Numbered from the stretch's first letter, positions 36,581 to 45,660 are shown. The stretch: DNA of 64,000 bases from CAYUYV01 sp050331455 (GCA_050331455.1 JBHJGV010000023.1:28606-92605), one strand, 5' to 3'. Notes: a model not told the origin generated them from the sequence alone. Made by a program: numbers and translations.

Positions 36581-37801
36581 TCATCGGGCCAGCTCATTGA
36601 TGCTGAACAGGGCGAACAGGATGGAGGAAATGATGAATGCGATCAGAAGACCAATGGTCAGGGTCAGGATCGGTGTCAGCATCGCGAGGAGGCGGTCGAA
36701 GGCCGTGCGGGTCTCCTCCTCATAGATATCGGCGAGCTTGGCCATCATGGGCTCCAGGCGCCCGGTTTCTTCGCCCACCTGGATGAGCTGCACAGCCAGT
36801 CGGGGGAAGAGACCGCCTTCGGTGAGGGGTCTGGCGAGGCCCCGTCCCTGGCGCACATCGCCTTCCACCCGCTCCAGCTCCGCCGCGATGGCCACATTGC
36901 CCGCCACGGCCCGTGACAGGGTGAGGGCGTCGGTCAGCGCGACACCGTTTTCCAGGAGAACCCCGAGGGTGCGGCTGATCCGGGCCACGGCCGTCTTGAC
37001 CCAGACGGATCCCACCAGGGGCAGCCGCAGGGCAAGGCCGTGCCACCACCGTCGCCCCGCCGGCGATGCATCGAGGGACCAGCACAAACCCACAAGCGCC
37101 AAAGCCCCGAGCCCCAGGGCCCACCAATAGGTCTGAAGGAAATCGCCCATGGCGATCACGAGGGCGGTGTTGGCCGGCAGTTCGGCGCCGGCATCCTCGA
37201 ACATGGGCTTGAACGTGGGCACCACCACCGCCAGCAGAATGGTCACGGCCCCGATGGCGGCCGTGACCAGAAAGGCCGGATAGATCAGCGCCGAGCGGAC
37301 GCTCGACAGCAGCTTGGCAGAGCGTTCCATGTGCTCGGCAAGGCGAGCCAGAACCGTATCGAGGGACGCGCCCGCTTCCCCCGCTTTCACCATGGCGCGG
37401 TAGAATGGGGGAAAGGCCGCCGCGTGGCGCTCCAGCGTGGCGGCAAAACCGGCGCCTTCCCGAACGCCCTCCAGGAGTTGATCGATCAGGGTGCGCAGCT
37501 TTCCCGGTGCGGTCAGATCCCTTGTCATTTCCAGGGCGCGGTCGAGGGGCACGCCCGCGTCGAGCAGGGTGGCGAGCGAGCGGGTCAGGGTCAGGATTTC
37601 TGCCTGGGTGACCGGCTGCAGCGTGACCACATCCTGGTTGAGCAGATCGAACAGAGCGATGCGCCGTGTACTGCCGATGCTGAGGGGTGTGTGCCCCAGG
37701 GCCTGAAGCCGTGCCACGACGGCGGCTTCGCTGCCCGCCTCCAGCGTGCCGGTAACCACATCGCCTGCGGCATTGACGGACCGGTAATGGAACTGGGGCA
37801 T
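36581..37801 (-). CDS. gspF: type II secretion inner-membrane protein GspF
   Basis: The 406-residue protein has two tandem GspF cytoplasmic helix bundles (LTRSLATLLDAGVPLDRALE ... ERHAAAFPPFYRAMVKAGE; ISRTLGVLLENGVALTDAL ... PRLAVQLIQVGEETGRLE) and three membrane segments, the last near the C-terminus (TPILTLTIGLLIAFIISSILFALFS). It is the central rotor/platform protein. The start ATG 37801 has GAGGA eight bases upstream, within the end of gspE. Confidence 0.94.
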   Translation of the reverse strand: MPQFHYRSVNAAGDVVTGTLEAGSEAAVVARLQALGHTPLSIGSTRRIALFDLLNQDVVTLQPVTQAEILTLTRSLATLLDAGVPLDRALEMTRDLTAPGKLRTLIDQLLEGVREGAGFAATLERHAAAFPPFYRAMVKAGEAGASLDTVLARLAEHMERSAKLLSSVRSALIYPAFLVTAAIGAVTILLAVVVPTFKPMFEDAGAELPANTALVIAMGDFLQTYWWALGLGALALVGLCWSLDASPAGRRWWHGLALRLPLVGSVWVKTAVARISRTLGVLLENGVALTDALTLSRAVAGNVAIAAELERVEGDVRQGRGLARPLTEGGLFPRLAVQLIQVGEETGRLEPMMAKLADIYEEETRTAFDRLLAMLTPILTLTIGLLIAFIISSILFALFSINELAR

Positions 37802-37812
37802 GGCCGGGATCC

Positions 37813-39600
37813 TCAAACCGCGTTGGTCGCGCGGATGACCTCCTCAAGGGACGTCTCGCCGGCCCGGGCCCGGGCGATGCCGGCCTCGCGCATCAAGGTC
37901 ATGCCCTGGGCCAAGGCGGCGTCCTGGAGCGTGCCCGCATCGGCCCGGTTGAGAATCAGCCGGCGGATCGGATCGCCCACCTCAAGCAGTTCGACCAGGG
38001 CGGTCCGGCCCTGATAGCCGCGCCCGGCGCAACGGGCGCAGCCACGCGGATGAAAAAAGGTCTCGCCTGCTGCCCCGTCTGCGCCCAGATGGGCGACGAG
38101 ATCGGCCATGACCGGCCCTGGGGCGCGGCAGGACGGGCACAGACGGCGCACGAGGCGCTGGGAGACGATGGCGTTCAGGGTGGACGCCAGAAGATAGTCC
38201 TCGACTCCCATATCGAGCAGACGGCTGACGGTCGCGGCGGCCGTGTTGGTGTGCAGCGTGGCGAGCACAAGATGGCCGGTGAGGGCGGCCTGGACCGCTA
38301 TGCCGGCGGTCTCCAGATCGCGGATCTCGCCGATCATGATCACGTCCGGGTCCTGGCGCAGGATGGAGCGCAGAGCGTGGGCGAAGGTCAGGCCGATTTT
38401 GGGCCGCGCCTGGATCTGGTTGATGCCCTCAAGCTGATACTCGACCGGATCCTCGACGGTGATGACCTTGCGCTCCCGGGTGTTGAGTTCCTTGAGCGCT
38501 GTGTAGAGCGTCGTGGTCTTGCCGCTGCCCGTCGGGCCGGTGACGAGAACGATACCGTTGGGCCGGTGCAAAAGGGCCCGGAAGCGCTCCAGATCCGGAC
38601 CCTGAAAGCCGAGGGCGGTGAAATCGAGGACCTGGGCTTGCTTGTCCAGGATGCGCAGCACCACGCCCTCGCCATGGATCGTCGGGGACGTGGCGACCCG
38701 CAGGTCGATTTCCTTGCCGCCGATCACGGCCTTGATCCGGCCGTCCTGGGGCAGACGATGCTCCGCAATGTTCAGCCGCGCCATGATCTTGATCCGGGAC
38801 AGGACCGCGGCCTGGAGCCGGGCGGGTGGGCTCTCGATCTCCTGGAGCACGCCGTCGACGCGCAGGCGCACCCGAAGCCGGTTGTCGAAAGGCTCAATAT
38901 GGATGTCGGACGCCCCGGCCTCGACCGCCTTGCGGATGATGACATTCACGATACGGATGACCGGCGCATCATTGGCCAGGTCGCGCAGGCGGGCGATGTC
39001 CGCATCGCTCGAATCGCCGTCGGCGTCGTCCAGGGTCTCGGCAATGGCGTCGATGGAACTCTTGCCGTTGCTATAGAGGCGCTCCAGCGCATTTTCGAGA
39101 TCGGTGGGCACGGCGACGATGGGCCGGACCGGGCGCTCCAGACGCAAGGCCACCGCGCGGATGGCGCCTTCGTCCAGGGGATCGGCCATGGCCAACGGAA
39201 CGGGCGGGCGCGCATCGGCCGCGTCGGGCGATGCCCCTTCGTCCGTGTCCTCGCCGCCAAGGGGAAGGATCTGGGCATGGCGAAGAAAGCGCCCGGGCAG
39301 AGCGTCGACGAAGACGGGCAGTTCCGGGTAATCCGCGGGCCGGGCCAGGGGCCGGTCCAGCACCCGGGCAAGAGCCGTCGCCAGATCCCGCTCGCCGACA
39401 ATCCCGAGGCGGACGAGGACCCGGTCGAAGCGCTCGCCGGCCTCTTCGGCGGCGCGCATCGCGCGCGCCAGACCCGAAGGATCCGTGTGCCCCGCTTCAA
39501 GAAGGGCCGGGCCGAGGACTTGGGCGAGGGTTTCGGTCGGGCCCGGGGTTGGGCCGATCGTGGCTCTATCGGGAGACGGCGCCGCTTCGGTCTTCGCCAT
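37813..39600 (-). CDS. gspE: type II secretion ATPase GspE
   Basis: The 595-residue hexameric ATPase has N1E-type domains, then ASDIHIEPFDNRLRVRLRVDG. Walker A GPTGSGKT lies at residues 355-362, followed by the Asp box VITVEDPVEYQLEGINQIQ, Walker B DPDVIMIGEIRD, the His box (TGHLVLATLHTNTA) and a four-cysteine zinc knuckle (CPSC ... CARC). It powers pseudopilus growth from the cytoplasm. ATG 39600 has an AAAGGG site. It is the first gsp gene of the minus block, 85 bp after the last hupE-like gene. Confidence 0.95.
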   Translation of the reverse strand: MAKTEAAPSPDRATIGPTPGPTETLAQVLGPALLEAGHTDPSGLARAMRAAEEAGERFDRVLVRLGIVGERDLATALARVLDRPLARPADYPELPVFVDALPGRFLRHAQILPLGGEDTDEGASPDAADARPPVPLAMADPLDEGAIRAVALRLERPVRPIVAVPTDLENALERLYSNGKSSIDAIAETLDDADGDSSDADIARLRDLANDAPVIRIVNVIIRKAVEAGASDIHIEPFDNRLRVRLRVDGVLQEIESPPARLQAAVLSRIKIMARLNIAEHRLPQDGRIKAVIGGKEIDLRVATSPTIHGEGVVLRILDKQAQVLDFTALGFQGPDLERFRALLHRPNGIVLVTGPTGSGKTTTLYTALKELNTRERKVITVEDPVEYQLEGINQIQARPKIGLTFAHALRSILRQDPDVIMIGEIRDLETAGIAVQAALTGHLVLATLHTNTAAATVSRLLDMGVEDYLLASTLNAIVSQRLVRRLCPSCRAPGPVMADLVAHLGADGAAGETFFHPRGCARCAGRGYQGRTALVELLEVGDPIRRLILNRADAGTLQDAALAQGMTLMREAGIARARAGETSLEEVIRATNAV

Positions 39601-39608
39601 GGGGCACC

Positions 39609-39679
39609 CTTTCACTGCACGGCCCGTTTCACCGCAGGGCCCCATTTCACCGCAGGGCCCCTTTTCACCGCAGGGCTTG
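39609..39679. repeat. 18-bp tandem repeat between the hupE cluster and gspE
   Basis: Three units of TTTCACCGCAGGGCCCC type start at 39626, 39644 and 39662, exactly 18 bp apart. A fourth degenerate copy (CTTTCACTGCACGGCCCG) starts at 39609. They fill most of the 85-bp gap upstream of gspE and could affect its promoter or leader. Confidence 0.8.
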
Positions 39680-39685
39680 GCGCCG

Positions 39686-40303
39686 TCATCCGCCGGCCAC
39701 GGGCCCCGCGGTGGCCAGTGCCATCAGGATCAGGGACACGGCGGCGATCCAGCTGCCCAGGGCCCGCACGGCAATGCGCGCCCAGCCGCCCCAGGTGATT
39801 GCCTGAATCAGCGCCGCCGTGGTCAGGGTCACGACCAGAAGACTCACACCCACAAGGCCGCCGATATAAAGCCGCGCATCGGTCTGGACGGTCATGGCGA
39901 GCCCGTTTTCAAAGCCCAGGATCGCCGCAGCGACGAAACTGAGCAGCACCAGGATCGCGACGGGAAGGGCGCGGCCCACGGCCACCAGGAGCGCCACGAG
40001 CGCAAGGGCCCCGGTCACCGCCAGGGCGGCCGAAAGATCCCGGTCCAGAACAAAGGCGGCTGCCACACTCCCGGTCACAACCCCCAAAGGCACGGCCGCC
40101 ACGACCCAGCGCCCGGTCTCGCGGGGCTGGAGGGCCGCCAGCAGGCTGAGCGCCACCAGCAGCAGGGCATAGTCCAGGCCGGATACCAGGTGATACGCGC
40201 CGCCGTAAAAATCCCCGAACCGCAGATCCACGAGATGGGCCCGGGCCGGCGCCGGAGCGAGCGCGCCGAGCAGGCCAAGGACGATGGGGGCGGCGCGGCG
40301 CAT
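39686..40303 (-). CDS. divergent HupE/UreJ-like membrane protein
   Basis: The 205-residue protein has a signal-like N-terminus and about six hydrophobic helices. The family metal motif HPxxGxDH appears as HLVSGLDY (His38, Asp44, Tyr45), so the second histidine is lost, and the HGHAHG helix motif is missing too. It looks like a specialised paralog of the preceding gene. The start ATG overlaps the stop of that gene (TAATG). A long frame continuing upstream mixes two genes and is not real. Its function is unknown; transport is doubtful without the ligands. Confidence 0.65.
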   Translation of the reverse strand: MRRAAPIVLGLLGALAPAPARAHLVDLRFGDFYGGAYHLVSGLDYALLLVALSLLAALQPRETGRWVVAAVPLGVVTGSVAAAFVLDRDLSAALAVTGALALVALLVAVGRALPVAILVLLSFVAAAILGFENGLAMTVQTDARLYIGGLVGVSLLVVTLTTAALIQAITWGGWARIAVRALGSWIAAVSLILMALATAGPVAGG

Positions 40304-40941
40304 TACAGGAGACCCAGGCTGAGGGTCAGGAAATAACCGCCCAGGGCCGCAACGACGCCGCCGCAGGCCCGCACCACGGCGGGCCCGACGGAACCGACAC
40401 CGTTTAGCAGACCGATCAAAATGCCGGCGAGGTGCAGCAAGCCGGTGGAGGTCACGAAACCGATGCCATAGGCCAGGGGACTGGCCGTATGGGGCAATTC
40501 GGAACCGTGGGCATGGCCGTGAAAGATGGCGAAGACGGACACGACGACCACGGCAAGCCAAACCGGCGCCCGGAATGCGCTCAAGACGAACAGGCCGAGC
40601 ACGAGGGCGGAGGCGGCGATGCCGACCTCGACGGACGGCACATCGACCCCGATCACACCCAAAACACCGCCGACGGCCATCATCAGCGGAAAGGCAATGG
40701 GCAGGGCCCAGATCAATGGCGCGCCGAGCTGTGCGCCCCACAGACCGACGGCCACCATGGCGATCAGGTGGTCCGGGCCGAGCACCGGATGGAGCAGGCC
40801 GTTCACGAGACCGGCTCCGACGGCGACTTCCTCATGGGCCAGCGCCGTGGCCGGCAGGCCGGCGGCAAGACTCGCGGCAAGGCCGGCGGCCAGGAGGCGG
40901 GACCGCATGGCAATGCGGCGGTCAGTGATCACGGTCGACAT
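40303..40941 (-). CDS. HupE/UreJ-family metal permease-like protein
   Basis: The 212-residue protein has a signal-like N-terminus (LAASLAAGLPATALAH) and about seven membrane helices. The family signature is intact: HPVLGPDHLIAMVAVGLWGAQLG (His51, Asp57, His58) and a mid-protein FAIFHGHAHGSELP. Characterised HupE and UreJ proteins take up Ni2+ for hydrogenase or urease. Neither enzyme is encoded nearby, so the metal and client may differ here. A second ATG 11 codons downstream is an alternative start. Confidence 0.85.
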   Translation of the reverse strand: MSTVITDRRIAMRSRLLAAGLAASLAAGLPATALAHEEVAVGAGLVNGLLHPVLGPDHLIAMVAVGLWGAQLGAPLIWALPIAFPLMMAVGGVLGVIGVDVPSVEVGIAASALVLGLFVLSAFRAPVWLAVVVVSVFAIFHGHAHGSELPHTASPLAYGIGFVTSTGLLHLAGILIGLLNGVGSVGPAVVRACGGVVAALGGYFLTLSLGLL

Positions 40942-41015
40942 GGCGGCGAAACCCCTTTGCTTGCTTTTATCCGCACTCTAACACAGCGCGCCCAGGGCGG
41001 CGCCTCTCTCGCCGG

Positions 41016-42002
41016 TCACGGCGCAAGAAGCACGACCACGCGCTCGACGGTCCACAATGCGGCGACCCCTCCAATGGCATAGGCCGGGATGGCCCGCCCC
41101 CATTCAGGCAGGGTCAGTGCCATGGACCGCAGGGCGACCATGAGCACCAGCACCATCAGAACGAAGGCCACCTGCCCGATTTCGACACCCACATTGAAGG
41201 CGAGCAGAGCGAGTAAAAGGCTGTTCTCCGGCAGGCCAAGATTGAGGAGCGCACTGGCGAAGCCGAAGCCGTGCAGCAGGCCGAAACCGAACGCCACGAT
41301 CCAGGGATGACGAATCGTCAGGCTGGTCTCGCCGCGCATCTGCTTAATGATCTCGACGCCGATAAAGACGATGCTGAGGGCGATCAACGCATTGACGAGC
41401 TGTTCAGGAACGCCGACCACGCCGAAGGTCACGGCCGCGAGCGTGATGCTGTGGGCCACCGTGAAGGATGTAATTGTCTTCAGCAACATCCACCGGGTGC
41501 GCACGATCCAAATCAGCCCCAGCACGAAGACCAGGTGATCGACCCCGAGCATGATGTGCTCGATGCCGATGAACAGATAAGACGTGAAGACCTGTCCCCA
41601 GAGATCCCAGCCCTCGCCGTCGAAGACCGGCTTGACCGTCACCGCCGGAACGGCCGGCGTCATGGTGAAGGCCTGGGTCTGACCGTTGGTGAATTTGATC
41701 CGCACCATGGCCGCCGACTGGCCCGCGCCGAGGCCTTCGAAACTCAGGCGGCCCACAAGGCCTTCATCGCCGCAATCCACGAAGGGCGGATCGATGACGC
41801 AGTGTTCGGGAAAAATCGGATTGAGGTTCTCGACCCCCTGGGGCCGGGCGCCCGGCCATTGCATGGCAAAGCGCCCGTCCTGCATCTGATTCAGTTCGAG
41901 CACGGACATGGACAGGTCGTGGGCCCGGGCATCCCGGTCGCCGGCGAGCGTGGCGACCAGACCGAAAACGAGGCCGGCGAGGAGGCTGCGCATGGAGCTC
42001 AC
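41016..42002 (-). CDS. HupE/UreJ_2-family membrane protein with N-terminal extracytoplasmic domain
   Basis: The 328-residue protein has a signal peptide (LLAGLVFGLVATLAGDRDARA) and an extracytoplasmic domain of about 110 residues with two cysteines (CVIDPPFVDC). About seven membrane helices follow, carrying GIEHIMLGVDHLVFVLG (His149, Asp155, His156) and FGLLHGFGFASAL. This matches the HupE/UreJ_2 family, whose function is unproven. The start is GTG 42002: it overlaps the isomerase stop (GTGA) and has GGAGG six bases upstream, a better fit than ATG 41993. Confidence 0.8.
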   Translation of the reverse strand: MSSMRSLLAGLVFGLVATLAGDRDARAHDLSMSVLELNQMQDGRFAMQWPGARPQGVENLNPIFPEHCVIDPPFVDCGDEGLVGRLSFEGLGAGQSAAMVRIKFTNGQTQAFTMTPAVPAVTVKPVFDGEGWDLWGQVFTSYLFIGIEHIMLGVDHLVFVLGLIWIVRTRWMLLKTITSFTVAHSITLAAVTFGVVGVPEQLVNALIALSIVFIGVEIIKQMRGETSLTIRHPWIVAFGFGLLHGFGFASALLNLGLPENSLLLALLAFNVGVEIGQVAFVLMVLVLMVALRSMALTLPEWGRAIPAYAIGGVAALWTVERVVVLLAP

Positions 42003-42874
42003 TTCTCGCCTCCGTCCAGCTTGCGGTTGCTGCGCGGCTTTAAGGCCTCCTCGGCGCCGTGGAACACGGCCGCCGGCGGGGTTTCATAGGCCACCGTGTA
42101 CTGAGCGCGCAGATTGCGGACGGCGAGATTGCCCTGGTTTTGCACATACCACTTCTTCCAGCGCTTGATCACGTCACCGCGCACCTGCTCCAGGGTCATG
42201 GAGCGCGGCGGGTCAAGCTGCTCCAGACGCAGGATCGACCAGCCGGCCGGCGTTTCGACAGCCTGCCAATCGCCCAAAGGTGCCGCCTCCAATTGCGCAG
42301 TGACCGGCTCGCCGATCATTTTCACCACATTGGGCCGCGGGCGAACCTGGAAGGACAGGATCCGCTGGCCGGGCTGCGGGGTCGGCTCCGCGCCGCTCTG
42401 GTTCCACTCGGCGGCAAGCGCTTTGGCCTCGGCCTCGTCGACTTGCATGCGGACGATGGAGAAGTCGAAAAAGGCGGGCAGATCGTAGTTTTCGCGGTGA
42501 TCGTTGTAGAAGGCTTCCAGTTCCTCGGCGGTGGGATCGCGCTCCTCAATACTCCCGCCGATCATGACCCGCATTTTCTGCATGATCCGCTCGCGGATCA
42601 TATCGTCGCCCTGATCGAGCTGAAGATTGCGGGCCTCGCGATACAGCACCTCGTTGCTGACCCAGGTCTGCACGAGAGGATCCAGTTCCTCTTTCGTCGG
42701 CCGCCGGCCGGCCCCATCCTGGAAGGCCGCCGCCATGTCCTCATAGACCGACTGGGTAACCGTAATCGTGCGCGGATCATCGCGTCCGGCCCGGGCGACT
42801 TCACTGGCGCCGTACAGCACGACGCCGATCAAAGCGAAATGTACGAGCGGCTCTCGCAAAAGACTGCCGACCAT
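41999..42874 (-). CDS. membrane-anchored parvulin-like peptidyl-prolyl isomerase
   Basis: The 291-residue protein has one N-terminal membrane anchor (HFALIGVVLYGASEVARA). A SurA/PpiC-like helical chaperone region follows (LDPLVQTWVSNEVLYREARN ... TAEELEAFYNDHRENYDLP), then a degenerate rotamase-like part (QRILSFQVRPRPNVVKMIGE ... VETPAGWSILRLEQL). It would help fold exported proteins in the periplasm. ATG 42874 has a perfect AGGAGGT site. It is the first gene of the minus-strand HupE-gsp block and lies 89 bp downstream of a strong Pho box. Confidence 0.8.
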   Translation of the reverse strand: MVGSLLREPLVHFALIGVVLYGASEVARAGRDDPRTITVTQSVYEDMAAAFQDGAGRRPTKEELDPLVQTWVSNEVLYREARNLQLDQGDDMIRERIMQKMRVMIGGSIEERDPTAEELEAFYNDHRENYDLPAFFDFSIVRMQVDEAEAKALAAEWNQSGAEPTPQPGQRILSFQVRPRPNVVKMIGEPVTAQLEAAPLGDWQAVETPAGWSILRLEQLDPPRSMTLEQVRGDVIKRWKKWYVQNQGNLAVRNLRAQYTVAYETPPAAVFHGAEEALKPRSNRKLDGGEK

Positions 42875-42962
42875 GATGCCACCTCCTGTGTCCATCGCGA
42901 TGGCCGCCCCGATCGCCGGAGCGCTCCGCGTTGGAATTTGGCCGGACCATAGGCCAACAGCT

Positions 42963-42980
42963 TTGACAGTTTAATGACAG
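42963..42980 (-). promoter_or_regulatory. Pho box upstream of the isomerase-hupE operon
   Basis: On the minus strand CTGTCAT, TAAA, CTGTCAA form two 7-bp repeats (7/7 and 6/7 to CTGTCAT) on an 11-bp period, the classical PhoB site architecture. TATGGT (42951-42946) lies 11 bp downstream as a -10. This is the cleanest site in the window. Confidence 0.75.
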
Positions 42981-43182
42981 GTTAACGCCTCTCAGGCACG
43001 CCGACCTGGGATCGCATGGCAACCGTCCCGTTCCGGAGCACCCCGCGGGAAAGGTCAGGGCACCGCGCCAAACAGGGGCGCCGCGGTCCCGGCACCGCAA
43101 GACCCGCCCGCCGGCGTGCGTCAGGATCCGTCACGATGACGCATCGGAAAGAATGCCGGAATTACAGGGGTCTCATCGATGA

Positions 43183-43222
43183 CTGAAACATTTTTGTCAT
43201 CAAAGGCTCATGCAGCCGTCAC
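43183..43222 (+). promoter_or_regulatory. Pho-box array upstream of the first PHP-like gene
   Basis: Units start at 43183 (CTGAAAC), 43194 (TTGTCAT), 43205 (GGCTCAT) and 43216 (CCGTCAC), exactly 11 bp apart with 4-bp spacers. The second and fourth match best. The array ends about 80 bp before the start codon. The whole 428-bp region 42875-43302 is non-coding and is the divergent promoter region of the isomerase and PHP genes. Confidence 0.65.
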
Positions 43223-43302
43223 GGACCAGAGATAGGGAAGGTCACCATACGGGTTGATCGGGTCGCGATCGCCTGCTGAACACTCTTTTAGAGAGGACCG
43301 TC

Positions 43303-45522
43303 ATGAAAGCTCTTCTTAAAGGCACGACGGCGCTGGCCGGCGTCGCCGTTGCCACGGCCGCCTTTGCTGCCGATGTTCCGACCCTGGACCAGGACGTGGC
43401 CCAGGAGCAGTCCCGTGAGCTGATCGAGCGCCTGGCCAACGAAGCCGCGTTCGCTCAGATTCCCGGCCTGCGCGCGCCCAACACGCAAGGCGCTGCCAAT
43501 GAATTGCTGGGCCGCGGCGAATATCTGGCCGGCGACAAGCACAACCACACGGTCTGCTCGGACGGCTCCACGTCTCCGAAAGTTCTGGCTGACCAGTCCC
43601 TGGTGGCCTTCGGCCTCGACTGGTTCGGCATGGTCGGCCACGGCGGCTCCGGCACGCGCGACTGCCGCTTCACCGACATCGACTACCGCACGCTGATCGG
43701 CGGCGCCGTTGCAGAGCGCGTGTTCCGTCAGGGCCAGGGCGATGGCGGCATGCTGTGGATCGACACGATCGGCGCCGATGCCATCCTCGGCGACGAGCGC
43801 CTCACCACGTCCCGTGTCACCGACAATCCGGACACCGAAGAGCGTGAGCGCGCCCAGGCCATGTGGCGCTGGCAGGCCCTGCGCGACTTCACCTACAAGG
43901 ACGTCGCGATCGCCGGTATCCAGGCCAACAAGCCGGCCTTCACCGGCCTGGAGTGGGTCGTGCCTGGCCACGAGCACGCCTCCTCCGGTATTCTGGACGG
44001 TCAGTTCCCGGACGGTGAGATCGGCGAGCTCGGCAATGCCGAAGCGATGGCCCAGTTCGAATATCTCTGGGACCGCGCTGACAACGATTTCTCGGGCGGC
44101 AAGGAAGCCGGCTTCGAGAGCATCCGCAATGGCGGTGTGCCGAAGCAGGAAAACGTCCCGGGCGACCACGACAAGTCCGTCAACGCTGTCGAGTGGCTGC
44201 GGGCCAACTACCCCGTGACCTCCTTCGCCGTTGCCGCTCACGTGGAGCGCCAGGGCGCCTTCGTACCGAACGACAACGAAGGCTACAATGTCGAGCACCT
44301 GCGTGACTGGCACAATGCCGGTCTGCTGGCCGACGATATCACGGCCTACTCCCTGTCCTTCGGTGCCGAGCTGCAGGCCGGTCACCAGGGTCAGTTCTGG
44401 CGCGGCAGCTACAATCCGGGCCGTCCGACCTCCGGTTTCGGCACCTATGGCGGCGCCGGTGCCTATGGCGCGGCCGAAGTCTCCGTTCCGGGCCTCAACT
44501 TCGAAGGCGAGCCGCTCACGCTCGACGATTTCCCCGATTTCGTCCGTGACGACATCAACGAAAACACCTTCGCCAATGAGCCGATCAAGTTCGTGCTCGG
44601 TCGCCCGGGTGTGCGCACCATGTGGGACGCCCTTTTGGGTGAAGGCCGCCGCTTCTTCCTGGTCGGCTCCTCCGACTGGCACAACCGCGGTTCCTTCGGT
44701 CCCTTCGAGCCCCAGACCACGAACGACTTCTGGCCGGGCGAATACCAGAAGATGTACGCTTATGTTCCGAACGCGGTGGAAACCCGGAAGGCCGAAGCCG
44801 TTGTGGCCGGTCTGCGCTCCGGTAACACCTACACGGTCATGGGCGATCTGATCGGCGACGACCTGGCCTTCGTGGCCTGCTACGACATCACCGGCCAGTG
44901 CGTGACCATGGGTCAGACCCTGGAAGTGTTCGAAGGCGAGGGCACCGTGTCCTACGAGATCCGGCTGACGGATCCGGAAGGCGTCAACAACAGCCCGTAC
45001 GCCTTCAACAACGCCTCCCTGCTCCAGGTCGGCATCGAGCAGCCCACCAACGAGCCGGTCCTGCACCATGTGGACGTGATCGTCGGCGACATCACCGGTG
45101 AGATCACGCCGGACCAGCCGGAATACACGACCAACGTCTCCAACGACTCCACCCGCCTGTTCTTCACCTTCGACGCCAGCAACTGGATCGAAGAAGAAGG
45201 CGGCGTGCGGATCATGCGCTGGAGCGTGCCGGTGGCCGATATGAACGGCGACAACTATGTCCGTATCCGCGGCACCAACATGCCGCAGGGCACGCCGTTC
45301 GAGTCCGACGCCGACGGCAACCCGCTGTTCGACGGCCTGGCCCGCAACATCGTGTGCCCGTTCACCAACCCGAACCCGGACGAGAACTTCAACCCGAATT
45401 TCTGCCCGGAGCACCTGCCGACGAACGACGCCGGCGAGAAGGTGCTGGCGTTCGACGTTGCGGCGTGGACGGACATCCACTTCCACGGCAACCCGATCTT
45501 CATCGAAGTCATCTCCGAGTGA
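43303..45522 (+). CDS. secreted PHP-like metal-dependent hydrolase, copy 1
   Basis: The 739-residue protein has a Sec signal peptide cleaved after AFA (residue 22). It shows PHP-like metal motifs: HNH at residues 80-82 in GDKHNHTVCSDGS, VGHGGSG, VPGHEH, AAHVERQ, and SSDWHNRG with Asp458 and His460. The layout suggests a phosphoesterase with two or three bound metals. A C-terminal beta-rich region (about residues 540-739) is unassigned. Codon use is strongly biased to C-ending codons, suggesting high expression. The start has a GAGAGGA site. An almost colinear paralog follows. It is possibly a T2SS client; that is inference from position only. Confidence 0.7.
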   Translation: MKALLKGTTALAGVAVATAAFAADVPTLDQDVAQEQSRELIERLANEAAFAQIPGLRAPNTQGAANELLGRGEYLAGDKHNHTVCSDGSTSPKVLADQSLVAFGLDWFGMVGHGGSGTRDCRFTDIDYRTLIGGAVAERVFRQGQGDGGMLWIDTIGADAILGDERLTTSRVTDNPDTEERERAQAMWRWQALRDFTYKDVAIAGIQANKPAFTGLEWVVPGHEHASSGILDGQFPDGEIGELGNAEAMAQFEYLWDRADNDFSGGKEAGFESIRNGGVPKQENVPGDHDKSVNAVEWLRANYPVTSFAVAAHVERQGAFVPNDNEGYNVEHLRDWHNAGLLADDITAYSLSFGAELQAGHQGQFWRGSYNPGRPTSGFGTYGGAGAYGAAEVSVPGLNFEGEPLTLDDFPDFVRDDINENTFANEPIKFVLGRPGVRTMWDALLGEGRRFFLVGSSDWHNRGSFGPFEPQTTNDFWPGEYQKMYAYVPNAVETRKAEAVVAGLRSGNTYTVMGDLIGDDLAFVACYDITGQCVTMGQTLEVFEGEGTVSYEIRLTDPEGVNNSPYAFNNASLLQVGIEQPTNEPVLHHVDVIVGDITGEITPDQPEYTTNVSNDSTRLFFTFDASNWIEEEGGVRIMRWSVPVADMNGDNYVRIRGTNMPQGTPFESDADGNPLFDGLARNIVCPFTNPNPDENFNPNFCPEHLPTNDAGEKVLAFDVAAWTDIHFHGNPIFIEVISE

Positions 45523-45568
45523 CGGAAGCCGAGAGGCTTCTTCACAGGATGCTTTGAGCGATCCTTAG

Positions 45569-45600
45569 CGGGGGCCTTCGGGCCCCCGTTTTTCTTTTTT
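45569..45600 (+). terminator. intrinsic terminator after PHP-like copy 1
   Basis: A CGGGGGCC stem, TTCG loop and GGCCCCCG are followed by a T-rich run (GTTTTTCTTTTTT). It lies 46 bp after the stop codon and is a strong rho-independent terminator, so the second copy needs its own promoter. Confidence 0.92.
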
Positions 45601-45660
45601 GAGACATCCCCACACGCAACACGGTGACAAGGCCCGGCCCCGCCGCGGCAGCCGCCTCGC

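Noticed and set aside
39686..40741. Single 351-codon frame covering two hupE-like genes
   Set aside because: Its first half is a shifted-frame translation of the upstream gene. The real start is the TAATG overlap at 40303.
43288..45486. 732-codon antisense frame over the first PHP-like gene, with a similar one over the second
   Set aside because: They mirror each other only because the sense genes are paralogs. The sense frames have a signal peptide, metal motifs, Pho arrays and terminators.
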